33,722 nt of DNA from an uncultured Christensenella sp. (lineage in GTDB: Bacteria; Bacillota; Clostridia; Christensenellales; UBA1750): the NCBI GenBank assembly GCA_948468595.1, contig CAOKIU010000022.1, forward strand, positions 1-33,722, given 5' to 3'. Positions 13,863 to 22,963 of the stretch are shown piece after piece; the stretch's first letter is position 1; the number at the start of each line of letters is the position of its first letter. The position numbers and the translations under genes were made by a program. Under the pieces are notes generated by a model. That model made no database searches, was not told the DNA's origin, and was given only the letters and a program-made list of their open reading frames with translations.

Positions 13863-14399
13863 GTGGCAAAGTCGAAGCGGTCGCCCATGGTGGCCGAGCT
13901 GATCAAAGGTCTGATATTCTTGGGGTTTGGCGTAATTCTCATCGTGCAGCCGTGGCTCTCCGCCGTGTCCTGGCTGGGGTGGCTGATCCTGGTGCTGGGC
14001 GCGCTGATTGCCTGCGTCATGGGCGCGCGCATCCTTGGCGCCCGCAGGATGCAAAGGCACGTGGTGGCGGAGTTTTCCAGCGGCAACGCAGTCTACGATA
14101 AGGGACTCAAAATCGACGGCATTTTGTATGACTTTTCCACCTTTGGCGCGGAGATTTGCGGCGCGACCTTTGACGGGGAACGGCTGAGCATTCTCTACAG
14201 CTACTATGCCAAGCGGCGCGGCCGGGCCATGGAGGAAGTTGGTTTTAACGTTGAAGGCGATGAGGCGGACAAAGCGCTGAAGGTGATCCAGCACCTTGGC
14301 GTACCGCCGGTAGAGGAAGCCCGGGCGCGCGAACAGGCGCGGCAGGATGCGCTGGAAGCCGAGCGGAGCCGCGCGGCGCTGGAGAGAAAGGATCGGTGA
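13863..14399 (+). CDS. Small membrane protein of unknown function
   Basis: A 178-residue protein. It has a basic N-terminus (AKSKRSP) and two closely spaced transmembrane helices at about residues 12-30 and 35-54. A cytoplasmic domain follows (about 60-145) containing GLKIDGILYDFSTFGAEICGATFDGERLSILY, and a charged helical tail of Arg/Glu/Ala residues. No catalytic motif is visible. The GTG start is set by the GGGAGG site at 13849-13854. The acetyltransferase gene begins 6 bases after its stop, so the two are an operon. I do not recognise the family. Confidence 0.78.
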   Translation: MAKSKRSPMVAELIKGLIFLGFGVILIVQPWLSAVSWLGWLILVLGALIACVMGARILGARRMQRHVVAEFSSGNAVYDKGLKIDGILYDFSTFGAEICGATFDGERLSILYSYYAKRRGRAMEEVGFNVEGDEADKALKVIQHLGVPPVEEARAREQARQDALEAERSRAALERKDR

Positions 14400-14405
14400 G
14401 GCGGA

Positions 14406-14819
14406 ATGGAATTTGTGACCGGCCAGGCGCCGGATATGGCGGCGGCGCGCAGGCTCTACGATGACGCAGGGTGGATCTCCTATACCAGCGATATGGACAC
14501 GCTGGAAAGGGCGCTGCGCTCGTCGCTCTACCTTGTCTGCGCGTATGAGGAAGGCGAGCTCTGCGGCCTGCTGCGCGCGGTGGGCGACGGGTGCACCATC
14601 CTCTACATTCAGGATATTCTCGTCATGCACGACCACCGGCGCAAGGGCATTGGCAGAACCATGGTCAAAATGCTCATGGAGGCCTATCCAAACGTGCGCC
14701 AGCGCGTGCTGATGACCGACGAGACGCCGGAAATGCACGGCTTTTATGAGAGCCTCGGCTTCTATCCCTGCCAGCAGGTGGGCTTGACGGCGTTTTACTA
14801 CATTGGCGGCGAGCCATAA
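14406..14819 (+). CDS. GNAT-family N-acetyltransferase
   Basis: A 137-residue GCN5-related acetyltransferase that would transfer acetyl from acetyl-CoA to an amine. The pyrophosphate-binding motif A is present as ILVMHDHRRKGIGRTMV (the RRKGIG loop). The downstream MHGFYESLGFYPCQQVG fits motif B and the typical C-terminal beta strand. The length is normal for a single-domain member. The ATG at 14406 has a weak GGCGG site and is close-coupled to the membrane protein upstream. The acceptor is unknown. Confidence 0.88.
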   Translation: MEFVTGQAPDMAAARRLYDDAGWISYTSDMDTLERALRSSLYLVCAYEEGELCGLLRAVGDGCTILYIQDILVMHDHRRKGIGRTMVKMLMEAYPNVRQRVLMTDETPEMHGFYESLGFYPCQQVGLTAFYYIGGEP

Positions 14820-14832
14820 AAAGCGCGGAAGC

Positions 14833-14868
14833 GCGCGGGATGTGACGGGAACATCCCGCGCTTTTCTT
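14833..14868 (+). terminator. Intrinsic terminator after the GNAT gene
   Basis: A perfect 11-bp stem (GCGCGGGATGT 14833-14843 with ACATCCCGCGC 14851-14861) is followed by TTTTCTTT. Confidence 0.92.
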
Positions 14869-14954
14869 TGTCAGCAGAGGCTGCCTTTTGCGGCGTTGAA
14901 TGCACAAAGTGAATAAATCAGCCCGGCGGACGGTACAGAATGCGAGGCGCATGG

Positions 14955-14977
14955 TATACTGATGGGGAAATGGAGGG
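14955..14977 (+). promoter_or_regulatory. hflK -10 element and start-deciding ribosome binding site
   Basis: TATACT (14955-14960) is a good -10; the -35 at the right distance (GGTACA) is poor. Transcription would start near 14967, after the in-frame ATG at 14962. GGAGGG (14972-14977) lies 8 bases before the GTG at 14986, so that GTG is the start. Confidence 0.65.
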
Positions 14978-14985
14978 AATCGTTT

Positions 14986-15924
14986 GTGAAAAAGAAGAGC
15001 ACAGGGCGCTTAATCCTATGGGGCGTGATCCTGGCGCTGGCGGCGCTGTTCGCGCTGACGGGATTCTACCGCGTCAACGAGGGCGAGGAGGCCATACTGC
15101 TGACCTTCCGCGAGATGACGGACAAAAAGGGTCCGGGCATCTACTGGCGGCTGCCGCTTGTGCAGACCGTGGATAAAGTATCTACCTCGCAGATTCATAC
15201 CCTGGAATTGGGCTTTAGAACGGAGACGGGCGCGACAATGTCCGATCCCAGCGCCTATACCGATGTAAAGGACGAGGCGCTGATGCTCACGGGCGACGAC
15301 AACCTCGTGCGCGTGGAGGCGGTGTGCCAGTTCACGGTCAAGGATGCGCAAAGCTACCTGTACGAGGTGGATCAGCCGGAATCCACCATGAAGCTGGCCT
15401 TTGAAACGGCGCTGCGCCGCAACATCCAGAACAAGGCGCTGGACGACGCGCTGCTGTCCAAGGCGACCATTGAGCAGGAGGTCATCCCCGACTTCCAGCG
15501 GATGCTGGACAGCTACTCCATCGGCGTGACGGTGCGCGAGATCCGCATTCAGAACATCACCGTGCCGGAAGAAGTCAATGCGGCCTATGAGGACGTAAAC
15601 AACGCCAAAAACGAGAAGACCCGCAAGCTGGATGAGGCGGAGCGGTATTCAAACGAGGTCATCCCCGCCGCAAGGTCGGAGGCCTATCAGAAGGTGCAAG
15701 AGGCGGAGGCCTATAAGTCCGAGGTGATCTCCCAGGCCACCGGCGACGTGGCCAACTTCAACAGCGTGTATGAGACCTATGTCACCAGCAAGGAAATCAC
15801 CCGCAAGCGCCTGATGATCGAGACGATGGAAAAGATACTCGAGGGCGCGGATCGAAAGGTCGTCGTCGAGGGCGACGGCAACATACTGCGCCTGATGCCC
15901 ATCGAAACCGGAAAGGAGGGCTGA
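14986..15924 (+). CDS. hflK: HflK-type SPFH/prohibitin membrane protein
   Basis: A 312-residue protein with an N-terminal transmembrane helix (about 8-28) and a stomatin/prohibitin (SPFH) domain (about 30-210). A charged helical tail with Glu/Ala-rich repeats follows. In Proteobacteria HflK and HflC form a large cage around the membrane protease FtsH and limit its activity; a similar role is likely but unproven here. The segment FYRVNEGEEAILLTFRE and a GPGIYWRLPLVQTVDKV are typical. The GTG start is chosen from the promoter and the GGAGGG site. HflC follows after 4 bases. Confidence 0.9.
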   Translation: MKKKSTGRLILWGVILALAALFALTGFYRVNEGEEAILLTFREMTDKKGPGIYWRLPLVQTVDKVSTSQIHTLELGFRTETGATMSDPSAYTDVKDEALMLTGDDNLVRVEAVCQFTVKDAQSYLYEVDQPESTMKLAFETALRRNIQNKALDDALLSKATIEQEVIPDFQRMLDSYSIGVTVREIRIQNITVPEEVNAAYEDVNNAKNEKTRKLDEAERYSNEVIPAARSEAYQKVQEAEAYKSEVISQATGDVANFNSVYETYVTSKEITRKRLMIETMEKILEGADRKVVVEGDGNILRLMPIETGKEG

Positions 15925-15928
15925 GCGC

Positions 15929-17011
15929 ATGAACATGAATTACGGCACCGGCGAACCCAATCCCATTGACCTGAACAAGCGCAACCATGCGCGCGCGGCC
16001 TTCAAGGCGGCCAAGGGCACGGCCATCTTCCTGGCAACGCTGATTGTGGCGATCCTCCTGTTTGACGCCTGCACCTACACCATTGGGGAGAACGAGCAGG
16101 CGGTGATCTCCCAGTTTGGCGTCATCAAGGAAGTCGTGCTCACCCCGACCAACGACTTTGTGGAGAAGAATCCCGACCTGATGAACGCGCCCGGCGCGAA
16201 GCTGGACGGCGTAAAGGTCATCAAGGACAAGGGCCTGCGCTTTAAAATGCCCTTCCTGACCCAGGTCAGCATCTACGACGGCAGGCTCAACACCTTTACC
16301 TCCAACGCCGAACCCGTCAACACCAAGGATAAGAAGCAGTATTACGTCACCATCTACGCGCAGTGGCAGATCAGCAACCCCGCGCTGTTCTCCATCACCC
16401 AGCAGAACATGACCAAGGCGCGCCAATACCTGGATAACCTGGTGTTCCCCGTGATCGTTCAGAACATCAACAACCTTTCGGCCGAGGACTTTGTCAGCAA
16501 CAAAGATGTGCTCAACGCCACCATGGCCGATGCGCTCGCCCAGATCAACGCAACGGTGCGCGAGAGCGGCATCAGCTTTGCCGACATTCAGATCAACCGC
16601 ACGCTCCTGCCCGATGCCAACATGCAGTCCACCTATGAGCGCATGATCGCCAACCGCGCCAAGGTAGCGCAGCAGCTGCGCAGCGAGGGCGAGGAGGCTT
16701 ACCAAAAGGCCGTTTCCGAGGCGGATAAGGAGGCGCGCGTGATCAAGTCCGACGCCATCCGCGACGCCGAACGCATCAAGGGCGAGGGCGATGCCGAGGC
16801 AATCCGCATCTATGCCCAGGCCTATGGCAAGGACGAGGCGTTCTACACCTACTGGCGCTCCTTGCAGGCCATGGAGGCCATGATGGCGGACAACACCACC
16901 CTGGTGCTGGACCAGAACCACCCGCTTTGGAAGGACATCCTTACCTGGGCCAGCGAGGTGGAGGTCAAGGATGGGCCGTCGGTCCCAACCGCCCCGGCGG
17001 CGGAACCGTAA
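15929..17011 (+). CDS. hflC: HflC-type SPFH/prohibitin membrane protein
   Basis: A 360-residue partner of HflK. One transmembrane helix lies at about residues 28-48, followed by TYTIGENEQAVISQFG, which begins the SPFH domain, and then RFKMPFLTQVSIYDGRLNTF. A coiled-coil region rich in EAYQKAVSEADKEAR comes next, and the C-terminal YGKDEAFYTYWRSLQAM segment is diagnostic of HflC. The short Pro/Ala-rich tail is extra. Its ribosome site GGAGGG overlaps the hflK end, so translation is coupled. A terminator follows. Confidence 0.93.
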   Translation: MNMNYGTGEPNPIDLNKRNHARAAFKAAKGTAIFLATLIVAILLFDACTYTIGENEQAVISQFGVIKEVVLTPTNDFVEKNPDLMNAPGAKLDGVKVIKDKGLRFKMPFLTQVSIYDGRLNTFTSNAEPVNTKDKKQYYVTIYAQWQISNPALFSITQQNMTKARQYLDNLVFPVIVQNINNLSAEDFVSNKDVLNATMADALAQINATVRESGISFADIQINRTLLPDANMQSTYERMIANRAKVAQQLRSEGEEAYQKAVSEADKEARVIKSDAIRDAERIKGEGDAEAIRIYAQAYGKDEAFYTYWRSLQAMEAMMADNTTLVLDQNHPLWKDILTWASEVEVKDGPSVPTAPAAEP

Positions 17012-17055
17012 GGCACTTTCTGGAATATTGGTGAACAAAGTGTAAATTGTGCTCA

Positions 17056-17090
17056 AAGCCGTTCCACAGGGATGTGGAGCGGCTTTATAT
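17056..17090 (+). terminator. Intrinsic terminator of hflKC
   Basis: A 13-bp stem with one mismatch (17056-17068 with 17073-17085) closes a GGGA loop and runs into TTTATATT. Confidence 0.82.
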
Positions 17091-17095
17091 TGTTG

Positions 17096-17101
17096 TATAA
17101 T
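17096..17101 (+). promoter_or_regulatory. -10 element before the ABC transporter operon
   Basis: A perfect TATAAT, 33 bases before the ATG at 17134. No convincing -35 is present because that position falls in the hflKC terminator stem, so an activator may be needed. Confidence 0.5.
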
Positions 17102-17133
17102 GAATACAAAAGAGAAGGACGGAGGGGAAGGAT

Positions 17134-17838
17134 ATGCCGGCATTCGTTACGCTGGAGGACGTGAGCAAGACCTATCGGATGGGCGAGATGGTCATTCACG
17201 CGGCGGATAAAGTGAGTTTTGAAATAGAAAAGGGCGAGTTTGCCGTGATCCTGGGCCCCAGCGGCGCGGGCAAGACCACGGTGCTCAATATTCTGGGCGG
17301 GATGGACCGTCCAAGCGGCGGGCGCGTATGGGTGGACGGCCAGGATGTGGCGCAGTTTGGGCCGCGCAGGCTAACGCAGTATCGCAGGGACGATATCGGG
17401 TTTGTATTCCAATTCTATAACCTGGTGCAGAACCTCACGGCGCTGGAGAACGTGGAGCTGGCGCTGCAAATCTGCAAAAACCCGCTGGACGCCGGCGAGG
17501 TCCTGCGCGAGGTGGGGCTGGAGCAGCGCGCCGGCAACTTCCCGGCGCGCCTTTCCGGCGGCGAGCAGCAGCGCGTATCCATCGCGCGCGCCTTGGCCAA
17601 GAATCCCAAGCTGTTGCTCTGCGACGAGCCAACCGGCGCGCTGGACTATCAAACGGGCAAAGCCATTCTCAAGCTGCTTCAGGATACCTGCCGCGGCCGG
17701 GGCATGACGGTGGTGGTCATCACCCACAACTCCGCCATCGCCCCCATGGCTGACCGAATCATCGAAATTAAGAACGGCAAATGCCAGCGCGTGCGCGTCA
17801 ACGCGCAACCCCTACCCGTTGAATCCATTGAGTGGTGA
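17134..17838 (+). CDS. ABC transporter ATP-binding protein (LolD/MacB type)
   Basis: A 234-residue ATPase with all motifs: Walker [10 protein letters not shown] (about 42-50), Q loop in FVFQFYNL, signature LSGGEQQR, Walker [13 protein letters not shown] and the switch His in VVITHN. The subfamily pattern, with the short LolD-like core, fits partners of FtsX/MacB-type permeases, which move lipids or peptides or transduce force rather than pump by rotation. The ATG at 17134 has GGAGGGG upstream. The giant permease begins 6 bases after the stop codon, so the two form one complex. Confidence 0.95.
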   Translation: MPAFVTLEDVSKTYRMGEMVIHAADKVSFEIEKGEFAVILGPSGAGKTTVLNILGGMDRPSGGRVWVDGQDVAQFGPRRLTQYRRDDIGFVFQFYNLVQNLTALENVELALQICKNPLDAGEVLREVGLEQRAGNFPARLSGGEQQRVSIARALAKNPKLLLCDEPTGALDYQTGKAILKLLQDTCRGRGMTVVVITHNSAIAPMADRIIEIKNGKCQRVRVNAQPLPVESIEW

Positions 17839-17843
17839 GCGGC

Positions 17844-20800
17844 ATGAAGAGAAACGCACGCATCAAGGACTTTTTTAGGGAGATTCGCGGCAGCCTGAAC
17901 CGCTATCTGTCCATTATGTGCATTGTCATGCTGGGCGTGGCCTTTTACGCGGGCGTGCGCTCGGCGCAGCCGGACATGAAGCTCTCCGTCGACAAGATGT
18001 ATGACGACGCCAATATGATGGATATGCGCGTGCTCAGCACGCTGGGCCTCACCCAAGAGGATGTTGACTTCATCGCGGGCATTGAGGGCGTCACCAAGGC
18101 GGAGGGCGGCTACACAGCCTATGCCTTGACCGATGACAACGGCCGGCATTCCGTGGTGAGCGTACAATCCATCGCGCGGGACATGAACCGCCTGGACCTT
18201 CACAGCGGCCGCCTGCCGGAAAAGGCGGACGAGTGCTTCCTGGATCAGCGGTATATGGACGAGGCTGGCATCGCCCTGGGCGATACCATCAGCCTGTATT
18301 CGGACCAGGAGGATGAGGACATCCTGGACACGCTGCGCACCAGCACGTTTACCGTGGTGGGGTCCGGCAGCTACGCCTGGTATCTCAACTTTGACCGCGG
18401 CACCGCGCCCATTGGCAACGGCGACGTGCGCTTCTTCATGATGGTGCCGCCCGAGGCGTTTTCGCTTTCCGCCTACACGGTGGCGTACATGACCTGCGAC
18501 GCGGTGGATGGCGAGATCGCCTATGACAGCGCGTACAAGGACTACATCGCGGGCGTGACCGACCGGGTGGAGGCCATTGCGGGCGAGCGGTGCGCCGTGC
18601 GCTTTGCACAGGTCAAGCGCGAGGGCGCGGACAAGATTGCGGACGCCAGGCAGGAGATCGCCGACGGGGAGCAGGAGCTGGACGACGCCAAGCAGGAGCT
18701 GAGCGACGCCAAGATCAAGCTGCAAGACGCGGCCCAGGAGATTGCCGACGGGGAAGCGGAGATCGCCGACGGGGAAAGGGAGCTGGCCGACGCCAAGGCG
18801 GAGGTGCGCCGCCATGAAAAGGAATTAGCCGACGGCTGGGCCGCGCTGGCCGACGCCAAGGCGCAGCTGGAGGAGGCGGCGCAAAAGATCGAGGAGGCGG
18901 AAGTCGAGGTGGTGGGCGGCGGCTCCGCAATCAGCAACAATCGCGCCGCGCTGGGCGAGAAGGCGAGCCAGTTCAACGCCTTTGCGGCCCAGGCCGAGGC
19001 GCTCAAGACCGCCGAGGGATACCAAAACGCGCAGGGTAACTACGAACAGCTCAAGGCCGCTCAGGGCGCGGGGCTGCCGCTGGACGAGACGCAGCAGGCC
19101 GCGCTGGGCTTTTACGACCAGATTTTGCCGCAAATGGACGGCGCGTTGCAGCAGGCGGGCATTGCCAACCCCAGCGACGAGATGTTGGGCCAGGTGGTGG
19201 ACGGCGCGCTGCAACCCACCCGCGACGCGATTGAGAGCGGATACAGTCAGCTCCACGCGGCGGATAAAGAGGTGGAGCGGGGCCGCGAGGCGCTGGAGGA
19301 GGCCAAGCGCGAGTATGCGGAGGGCGAGCGGGAGATCGCGCAAAACGAGCAGAAGCTGCGGGACGGCCAAGCGGAGATCGACAAGGCGTGGCGCGAGATC
19401 CGAATCGCGGAGGCGGACCTTGCACAGGGAAAGCGCGAGCTTGCGGACGGCAAGAAGGAATACGAGGACGCCCTAAAGGAGTACGACGAGGCGCAGGCGG
19501 AGTTCGACGAAAAGAGCGCGGACGCCCAGGCGGACATTGACCAGGCCAAGGACAAGGTGGCCAAGGCGCAGCAGGAGCTGGACGACCTAAAGGAGCCGGA
19601 GTGGTATGTGCTGGACCGGGAGAGCATCCAATCCTTCGTGGAGTACGGCCTGGATACCGACCGCATCGGCGCCATCGGCCAGGTGTTCCCGGCGATCTTC
19701 TTCCTAGTGGCGGCGCTGGTGTCGCTGACCACCATGACGCGCATGGTGGAGGAGGGCCGCTTGCAGATCGGCACGATGAAGGCCCTGGGCTACACGCAGA
19801 CGGCCATTGCCGGCAAGTACCTGGGCTACGCGCTCTCGGCGAGCCTGGCCGGCAGCGTTTTAGGCATTGCGCTGGGGAGCAAGCTGCTTCCCTACGTAAT
19901 CCTTTCGGCCTATGGCATCCTCTATGACAACATGACGGTCATGCTCTTGCCCATTCAGTGGGACCTGTCCCTCTTTGCGCTGCTGATTGCGGTGGCGTGC
20001 ACGGTTGCGGCGACCTATGTTGCCTGCTATGCGGAGTTCCGCGCCACGCCCGCCGCGCTGATGCGCCCCGCCGCCCCGCCGCAGGGCAAGCGCGTGCTCC
20101 TGGAGCGCGCGACCTTCCTCTGGAAGCGCATGACCTTTTCCCAGAAGGCGACGTTCCGCAATCTGTTCCGCTATAAGAAGCGCTTTTTCATGACGGTGCT
20201 CGGCATTGGGGCGTGCATGGGTCTGCTGCTGGTGGCCTTCGGCCTGCGCAACTCCATTTCCGAGATCGTGGATAAGCAGTATACGGCGGTGTGGACGTAC
20301 GATACGGGGGTATCCTTTGACGACGAGGACCCCGACGCCCTGCCCGGCATCCGGGAGGATCTGCAAAAGACCCAAGGCGTGCGCGAACTGCTGGCCGTCA
20401 AGCAGACGGGCATCGAGGCCAAGGCGGGCGGCGTAACCAAACAGGTCAACCTCTTTGTGCCGGAGGTAACCGACAATCTGGATGATTTTGTGCGCCTGCG
20501 CGACAGAAGGACGGGGGAGCGCTACGCCCTTGAAGCGGAGGGCGTGGTGATCACCGAAAAGCTGGCGCGGCTGCTCTCCCTGGCGGTGGGGGATGAAATT
20601 GTGCTTCTGCGCGACGAGGTGCAGGAAACGCCGGTCAAGGTCACGGCGATTGCGGAGAACTACCTGCACCACTATGTGTACATGACGCCCGCGCTCTACC
20701 AGCTCCTCTACGGCGAGGAGCCGTCTTACGGCATGGTGCTTCTGCGCACCGACACCGACCGGGAAGGCGAGGGAGCCATGGGTGAAGCGCTGCTGCGCAT

Positions 20801-21269
20801 CGACGGCGTCACGGGCGTATCCTTTGTCAGCGCCCTGGAAGATCAGGTGGCGGATATGATGCGCAGTTTGGACATGGTGGTTTGGGTGCTGGTGATCTCC
20901 GCGGGCTTGCTGGCCTTTATCGTGCTTTACAACCTGAACAACATCTCCATCATCGAGCGCCGGCGGGAGTTGGCGACGCTGAAGGTGCTGGGGTTTTATG
21001 ATGGCGAGGTCGCGGCCTATGTCTACCGCGAGAACGTCTGGCTGACGTGCATCGGCATCGCCCTGGGCGCGGTCATCGGCTTCTTTCTGCACAAGTTCGT
21101 CATCCGCACCTGCGAGGTGGATATGATCATGTTCGGGCAGTCCATCCGGTTCATGTCCTACGTGTGGAGCGTTGCGCTGACCTTCCTGTTTGCCATTGTG
21201 GTCAACCTTCTCATGTTCTTTAAGCTGCGCAAGATCGACATGGTGGAGAGCCTCAAGAGCGTGGAATAA
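17844..21269 (+). CDS. Giant FtsX-type ABC permease with extracytoplasmic coiled coil
   Basis: A 1141-residue permease. The N-terminal helix is at about 20-40, and the first external domain spans about 41-260. A long coiled-coil follows, made of repeated ADGxxELADA-like units in two blocks (about 265-355 and 469-585) joined by a Gln/Ala-rich linker. A first FtsX domain (about 605-730) contains three helices and the MVEEGRLQIGTMKALGYT motif. A further helix at about 780-800, a second external domain, and a C-terminal FtsX domain (about 1010-1135) with IIERRRELATLKVLGFY complete it. The ATG at 17844 has a GGTGAG site overlapping the ATPase stop. A GTG 12 bases upstream is less likely. The substrate is unknown; peptide export or resistance roles are known for relatives. 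Confidence 0.92.
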   Translation: MKRNARIKDFFREIRGSLNRYLSIMCIVMLGVAFYAGVRSAQPDMKLSVDKMYDDANMMDMRVLSTLGLTQEDVDFIAGIEGVTKAEGGYTAYALTDDNGRHSVVSVQSIARDMNRLDLHSGRLPEKADECFLDQRYMDEAGIALGDTISLYSDQEDEDILDTLRTSTFTVVGSGSYAWYLNFDRGTAPIGNGDVRFFMMVPPEAFSLSAYTVAYMTCDAVDGEIAYDSAYKDYIAGVTDRVEAIAGERCAVRFAQVKREGADKIADARQEIADGEQELDDAKQELSDAKIKLQDAAQEIADGEAEIADGERELADAKAEVRRHEKELADGWAALADAKAQLEEAAQKIEEAEVEVVGGGSAISNNRAALGEKASQFNAFAAQAEALKTAEGYQNAQGNYEQLKAAQGAGLPLDETQQAALGFYDQILPQMDGALQQAGIANPSDEMLGQVVDGALQPTRDAIESGYSQLHAADKEVERGREALEEAKREYAEGEREIAQNEQKLRDGQAEIDKAWREIRIAEADLAQGKRELADGKKEYEDALKEYDEAQAEFDEKSADAQADIDQAKDKVAKAQQELDDLKEPEWYVLDRESIQSFVEYGLDTDRIGAIGQVFPAIFFLVAALVSLTTMTRMVEEGRLQIGTMKALGYTQTAIAGKYLGYALSASLAGSVLGIALGSKLLPYVILSAYGILYDNMTVMLLPIQWDLSLFALLIAVACTVAATYVACYAEFRATPAALMRPAAPPQGKRVLLERATFLWKRMTFSQKATFRNLFRYKKRFFMTVLGIGACMGLLLVAFGLRNSISEIVDKQYTAVWTYDTGVSFDDEDPDALPGIREDLQKTQGVRELLAVKQTGIEAKAGGVTKQVNLFVPEVTDNLDDFVRLRDRRTGERYALEAEGVVITEKLARLLSLAVGDEIVLLRDEVQETPVKVTAIAENYLHHYVYMTPALYQLLYGEEPSYGMVLLRTDTDREGEGAMGEALLRIDGVTGVSFVSALEDQVADMMRSLDMVVWVLVISAGLLAFIVLYNLNNISIIERRRELATLKVLGFYDGEVAAYVYRENVWLTCIGIALGAVIGFFLHKFVIRTCEVDMIMFGQSIRFMSYVWSVALTFLFAIVVNLLMFFKLRKIDMVESLKSVE

Positions 21270-21588
21270 TCAAACACCCCCGGAGACCGCGGCGGCGTGC
21301 CGCAGACTCCGGGGGTGTTAAGGTTTTATGGCGTTTTTGCGTAGGCGCACGGTGCCGCTGCGCGGGGTATACATAGGAAGTGGAAAAAAGCGTTTTTTAT
21401 GGAGGAAGCGCACGGCAAGGGCGGTGCGCCGGGGCTGCGAGGTTTGCGGGCGTGGGAAGCGGCCGGCGGTTGGAGGCAGGCCCGTGCCTGCGGCGCGGTC
21501 GCAGCGCAGGCACGTCGGCGAGGGAATGATGCGGAGGCATTTTGCGGGCGAAGCGCAAGGGCAGGGAAGCGCTCCGGGGTTCTGCGGC
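21270..21588. other. GC-rich gap between the ABC permease and the PHP gene
   Basis: After the hairpin at 21273-21319 this stretch has no credible gene on either strand. Its open frames are Arg/Ala/Pro-rich and lack ribosome sites. A 9-bp inverted repeat, GTGCCTGCG (21484-21492) with CGCAGGCAC (21505-21513), is the only other structure seen. Confidence 0.6.
21273..21319 (+). terminator. Hairpin after the ABC permease
   Basis: A perfect 13-bp outer stem (21273-21285 with 21307-21319) holds a GC-rich inner hairpin. The T-tract is weak (AAGGTTTTA), so termination may be partial. Confidence 0.6.
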
Positions 21589-22374
21589 TTACAGGCGCAG
21601 GAAGCGGTCGTCGGGGATGGCCAGCCGCGTGGCGAGCTGTGCGGCCAGGTGGATGTACTCCAGCTCCTTGGGCGCGTGGGCGTCGCTGCCCAGGGTAAAG
21701 GTAACCCCGCAATCGCGCGCGATGGAGAAGAGGCGTTCATACCCCGCCACCAGCGCGGGGGTGCTCCACTCCCCGGCCATGCACGAGCCGTTGATCTCGA
21801 TGGCCGCGTTATGCGCGCGGGCGGCGGAAAAACAGCGGGCAAACTCATCGTCGGTGATGCAATCGAGGATCGCCTTGACGTTTTCGGGCGTGCGGCCCAC
21901 CGGGCAGAAGGGATGCGCCACGGCGGTGGCAAAATCCTTCTCCACCAGAGATACGAAGCTATCCAGCAGGTACTGGGCCACCTGGCGGTCCGTCACGCAG
22001 GCTTCGGGCAGCACCAACCCGCGCATGTGAATGTGGGAGTGGGGCACCAGCACGTAGTCCAGCGCGTCACGGTGCGCGCGCGTCAGGGCGATGCGGCCGC
22101 CCGCGTACTCCGTCTCCGCGCCGATGAGCAGCCGAACGCCGTGCAGGTCGCGCGGAATCTGTTCCCGGATGCGCTGAATATGCGCAAAGTCCTGCGGGGC
22201 GTACCAGGAGCTGCTGCCGGGGATCTCCCTGTCCCAAACATGATTGGTCACCCCCACGACGGGGATGTGGTTGGCCGCGGCAAAGGCGACGATGGTTTCC
22301 AGCGTTTGACCGGGATCGGTGGAGCAGGCGGAAAGATTGGTGTGGATGTGGAGATCGTAGAGCGGATACTGCAT
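21589..22374 (-). CDS. PHP-domain phosphoesterase
   Basis: A 261-residue PHP (polymerase and histidinol phosphatase) domain protein, a TIM-barrel-like hydrolase with a multi-metal site. Metal-ligand motifs are DLHIHTNLS (His9, His11), a Glu in LIGAETEYA, PHSHIH, AVAHPF and GSDAH near the C-terminus. The family includes histidinol phosphatase and other phosphoesterases or phosphatases; the exact substrate is unclear. The ATG at 22374 has AAGGAGG about 9 bases upstream on the minus strand. It diverges from the VOC protein gene across a short region with a rightward promoter. Confidence 0.9.
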   Translation of the reverse strand: MQYPLYDLHIHTNLSACSTDPGQTLETIVAFAAANHIPVVGVTNHVWDREIPGSSSWYAPQDFAHIQRIREQIPRDLHGVRLLIGAETEYAGGRIALTRAHRDALDYVLVPHSHIHMRGLVLPEACVTDRQVAQYLLDSFVSLVEKDFATAVAHPFCPVGRTPENVKAILDCITDDEFARCFSAARAHNAAIEINGSCMAGEWSTPALVAGYERLFSIARDCGVTFTLGSDAHAPKELEYIHLAAQLATRLAIPDDRFLRL

Positions 22375-22427
22375 GAGAATTCCTCCTTGAAATGTCCTGT
22401 ATTAAGCATGTATGCCTATCGGAAGGG

Positions 22428-22456
22428 TTGAACGCGCAGCGCATAGATGGTATACT
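22428..22456 (+). promoter_or_regulatory. Promoter of the VOC/PhnB-like gene
   Basis: TTGAAC (22428-22433), a 17-base spacer and TATACT (22451-22456), 44 bases before the ATG at 22500. Confidence 0.8.
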
Positions 22457-22499
22457 TTTGATAGCAAACCAAAAGGATAATTTTATAGGAGATGAGAAT

Positions 22500-22928
22500 A
22501 TGGAAAAGAAGATCGAGATCATCCCATATCTGTCGTTTAAGGGGAATTGCGAAGAGGCGATCCAAACCTACATCGCGGCCTTCGGCGGGGAAATCCACTA
22601 TCTGTCCCGCTGGTCCGAGAGCACCTTTGAGGCGACGCCGGAGCAGATTGGAAAGGTCATGCACGTGGAGTTTGCGCTGGGCAGCACGCGCATGGCGGCG
22701 GGCGATTCTTTTGACGGCGCGCAGGTGAATACGGATATCAAGCTGATGATTCACATGGATTCCAAGGCGGAGGCGCTGCGCACGGTGTCCATACTGGCGC
22801 AGGGCGGAACCGTGCTCTCCCCGCTGAAGCCGCATCCCGAGCCGGACGATGGCGGCTGCGGCTCGATAACCAAGGACCGCTTTGGCTATACGTGGATCAT
22901 TACCTGCCCCAATCCGGATAAGCGGTAG
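22500..22928 (+). CDS. VOC-superfamily PhnB-like protein
   Basis: A 142-residue vicinal oxygen chelate protein with the two beta-alpha-beta-beta-beta modules of the PhnB/glyoxalase type. The pattern IPYLSFKGNCEEAIQTYIAAFGG at the start, the middle MHVEFALGSTRMAAGD and the end KDRFGYTWIITCPNPDKR are typical of this group. Members are often annotated as 3-demethylubiquinone methyltransferase-like, but most have no proven reaction. The ATG at 22500 has AGGAGATGAG upstream. It is a single gene with its own promoter. Confidence 0.88.
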   Translation: MEKKIEIIPYLSFKGNCEEAIQTYIAAFGGEIHYLSRWSESTFEATPEQIGKVMHVEFALGSTRMAAGDSFDGAQVNTDIKLMIHMDSKAEALRTVSILAQGGTVLSPLKPHPEPDDGGCGSITKDRFGYTWIITCPNPDKR

Positions 22929-22963
22929 AGTCGCGCGCGGGTCATGGCGGGCTTGGCGATGCC

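Noticed and set aside
21318..21932. 204-codon minus-strand frame overlapping the PHP gene end
   Set aside because: Pro/Arg/Ser-rich shadow of the PHP gene in another frame; no start signal.
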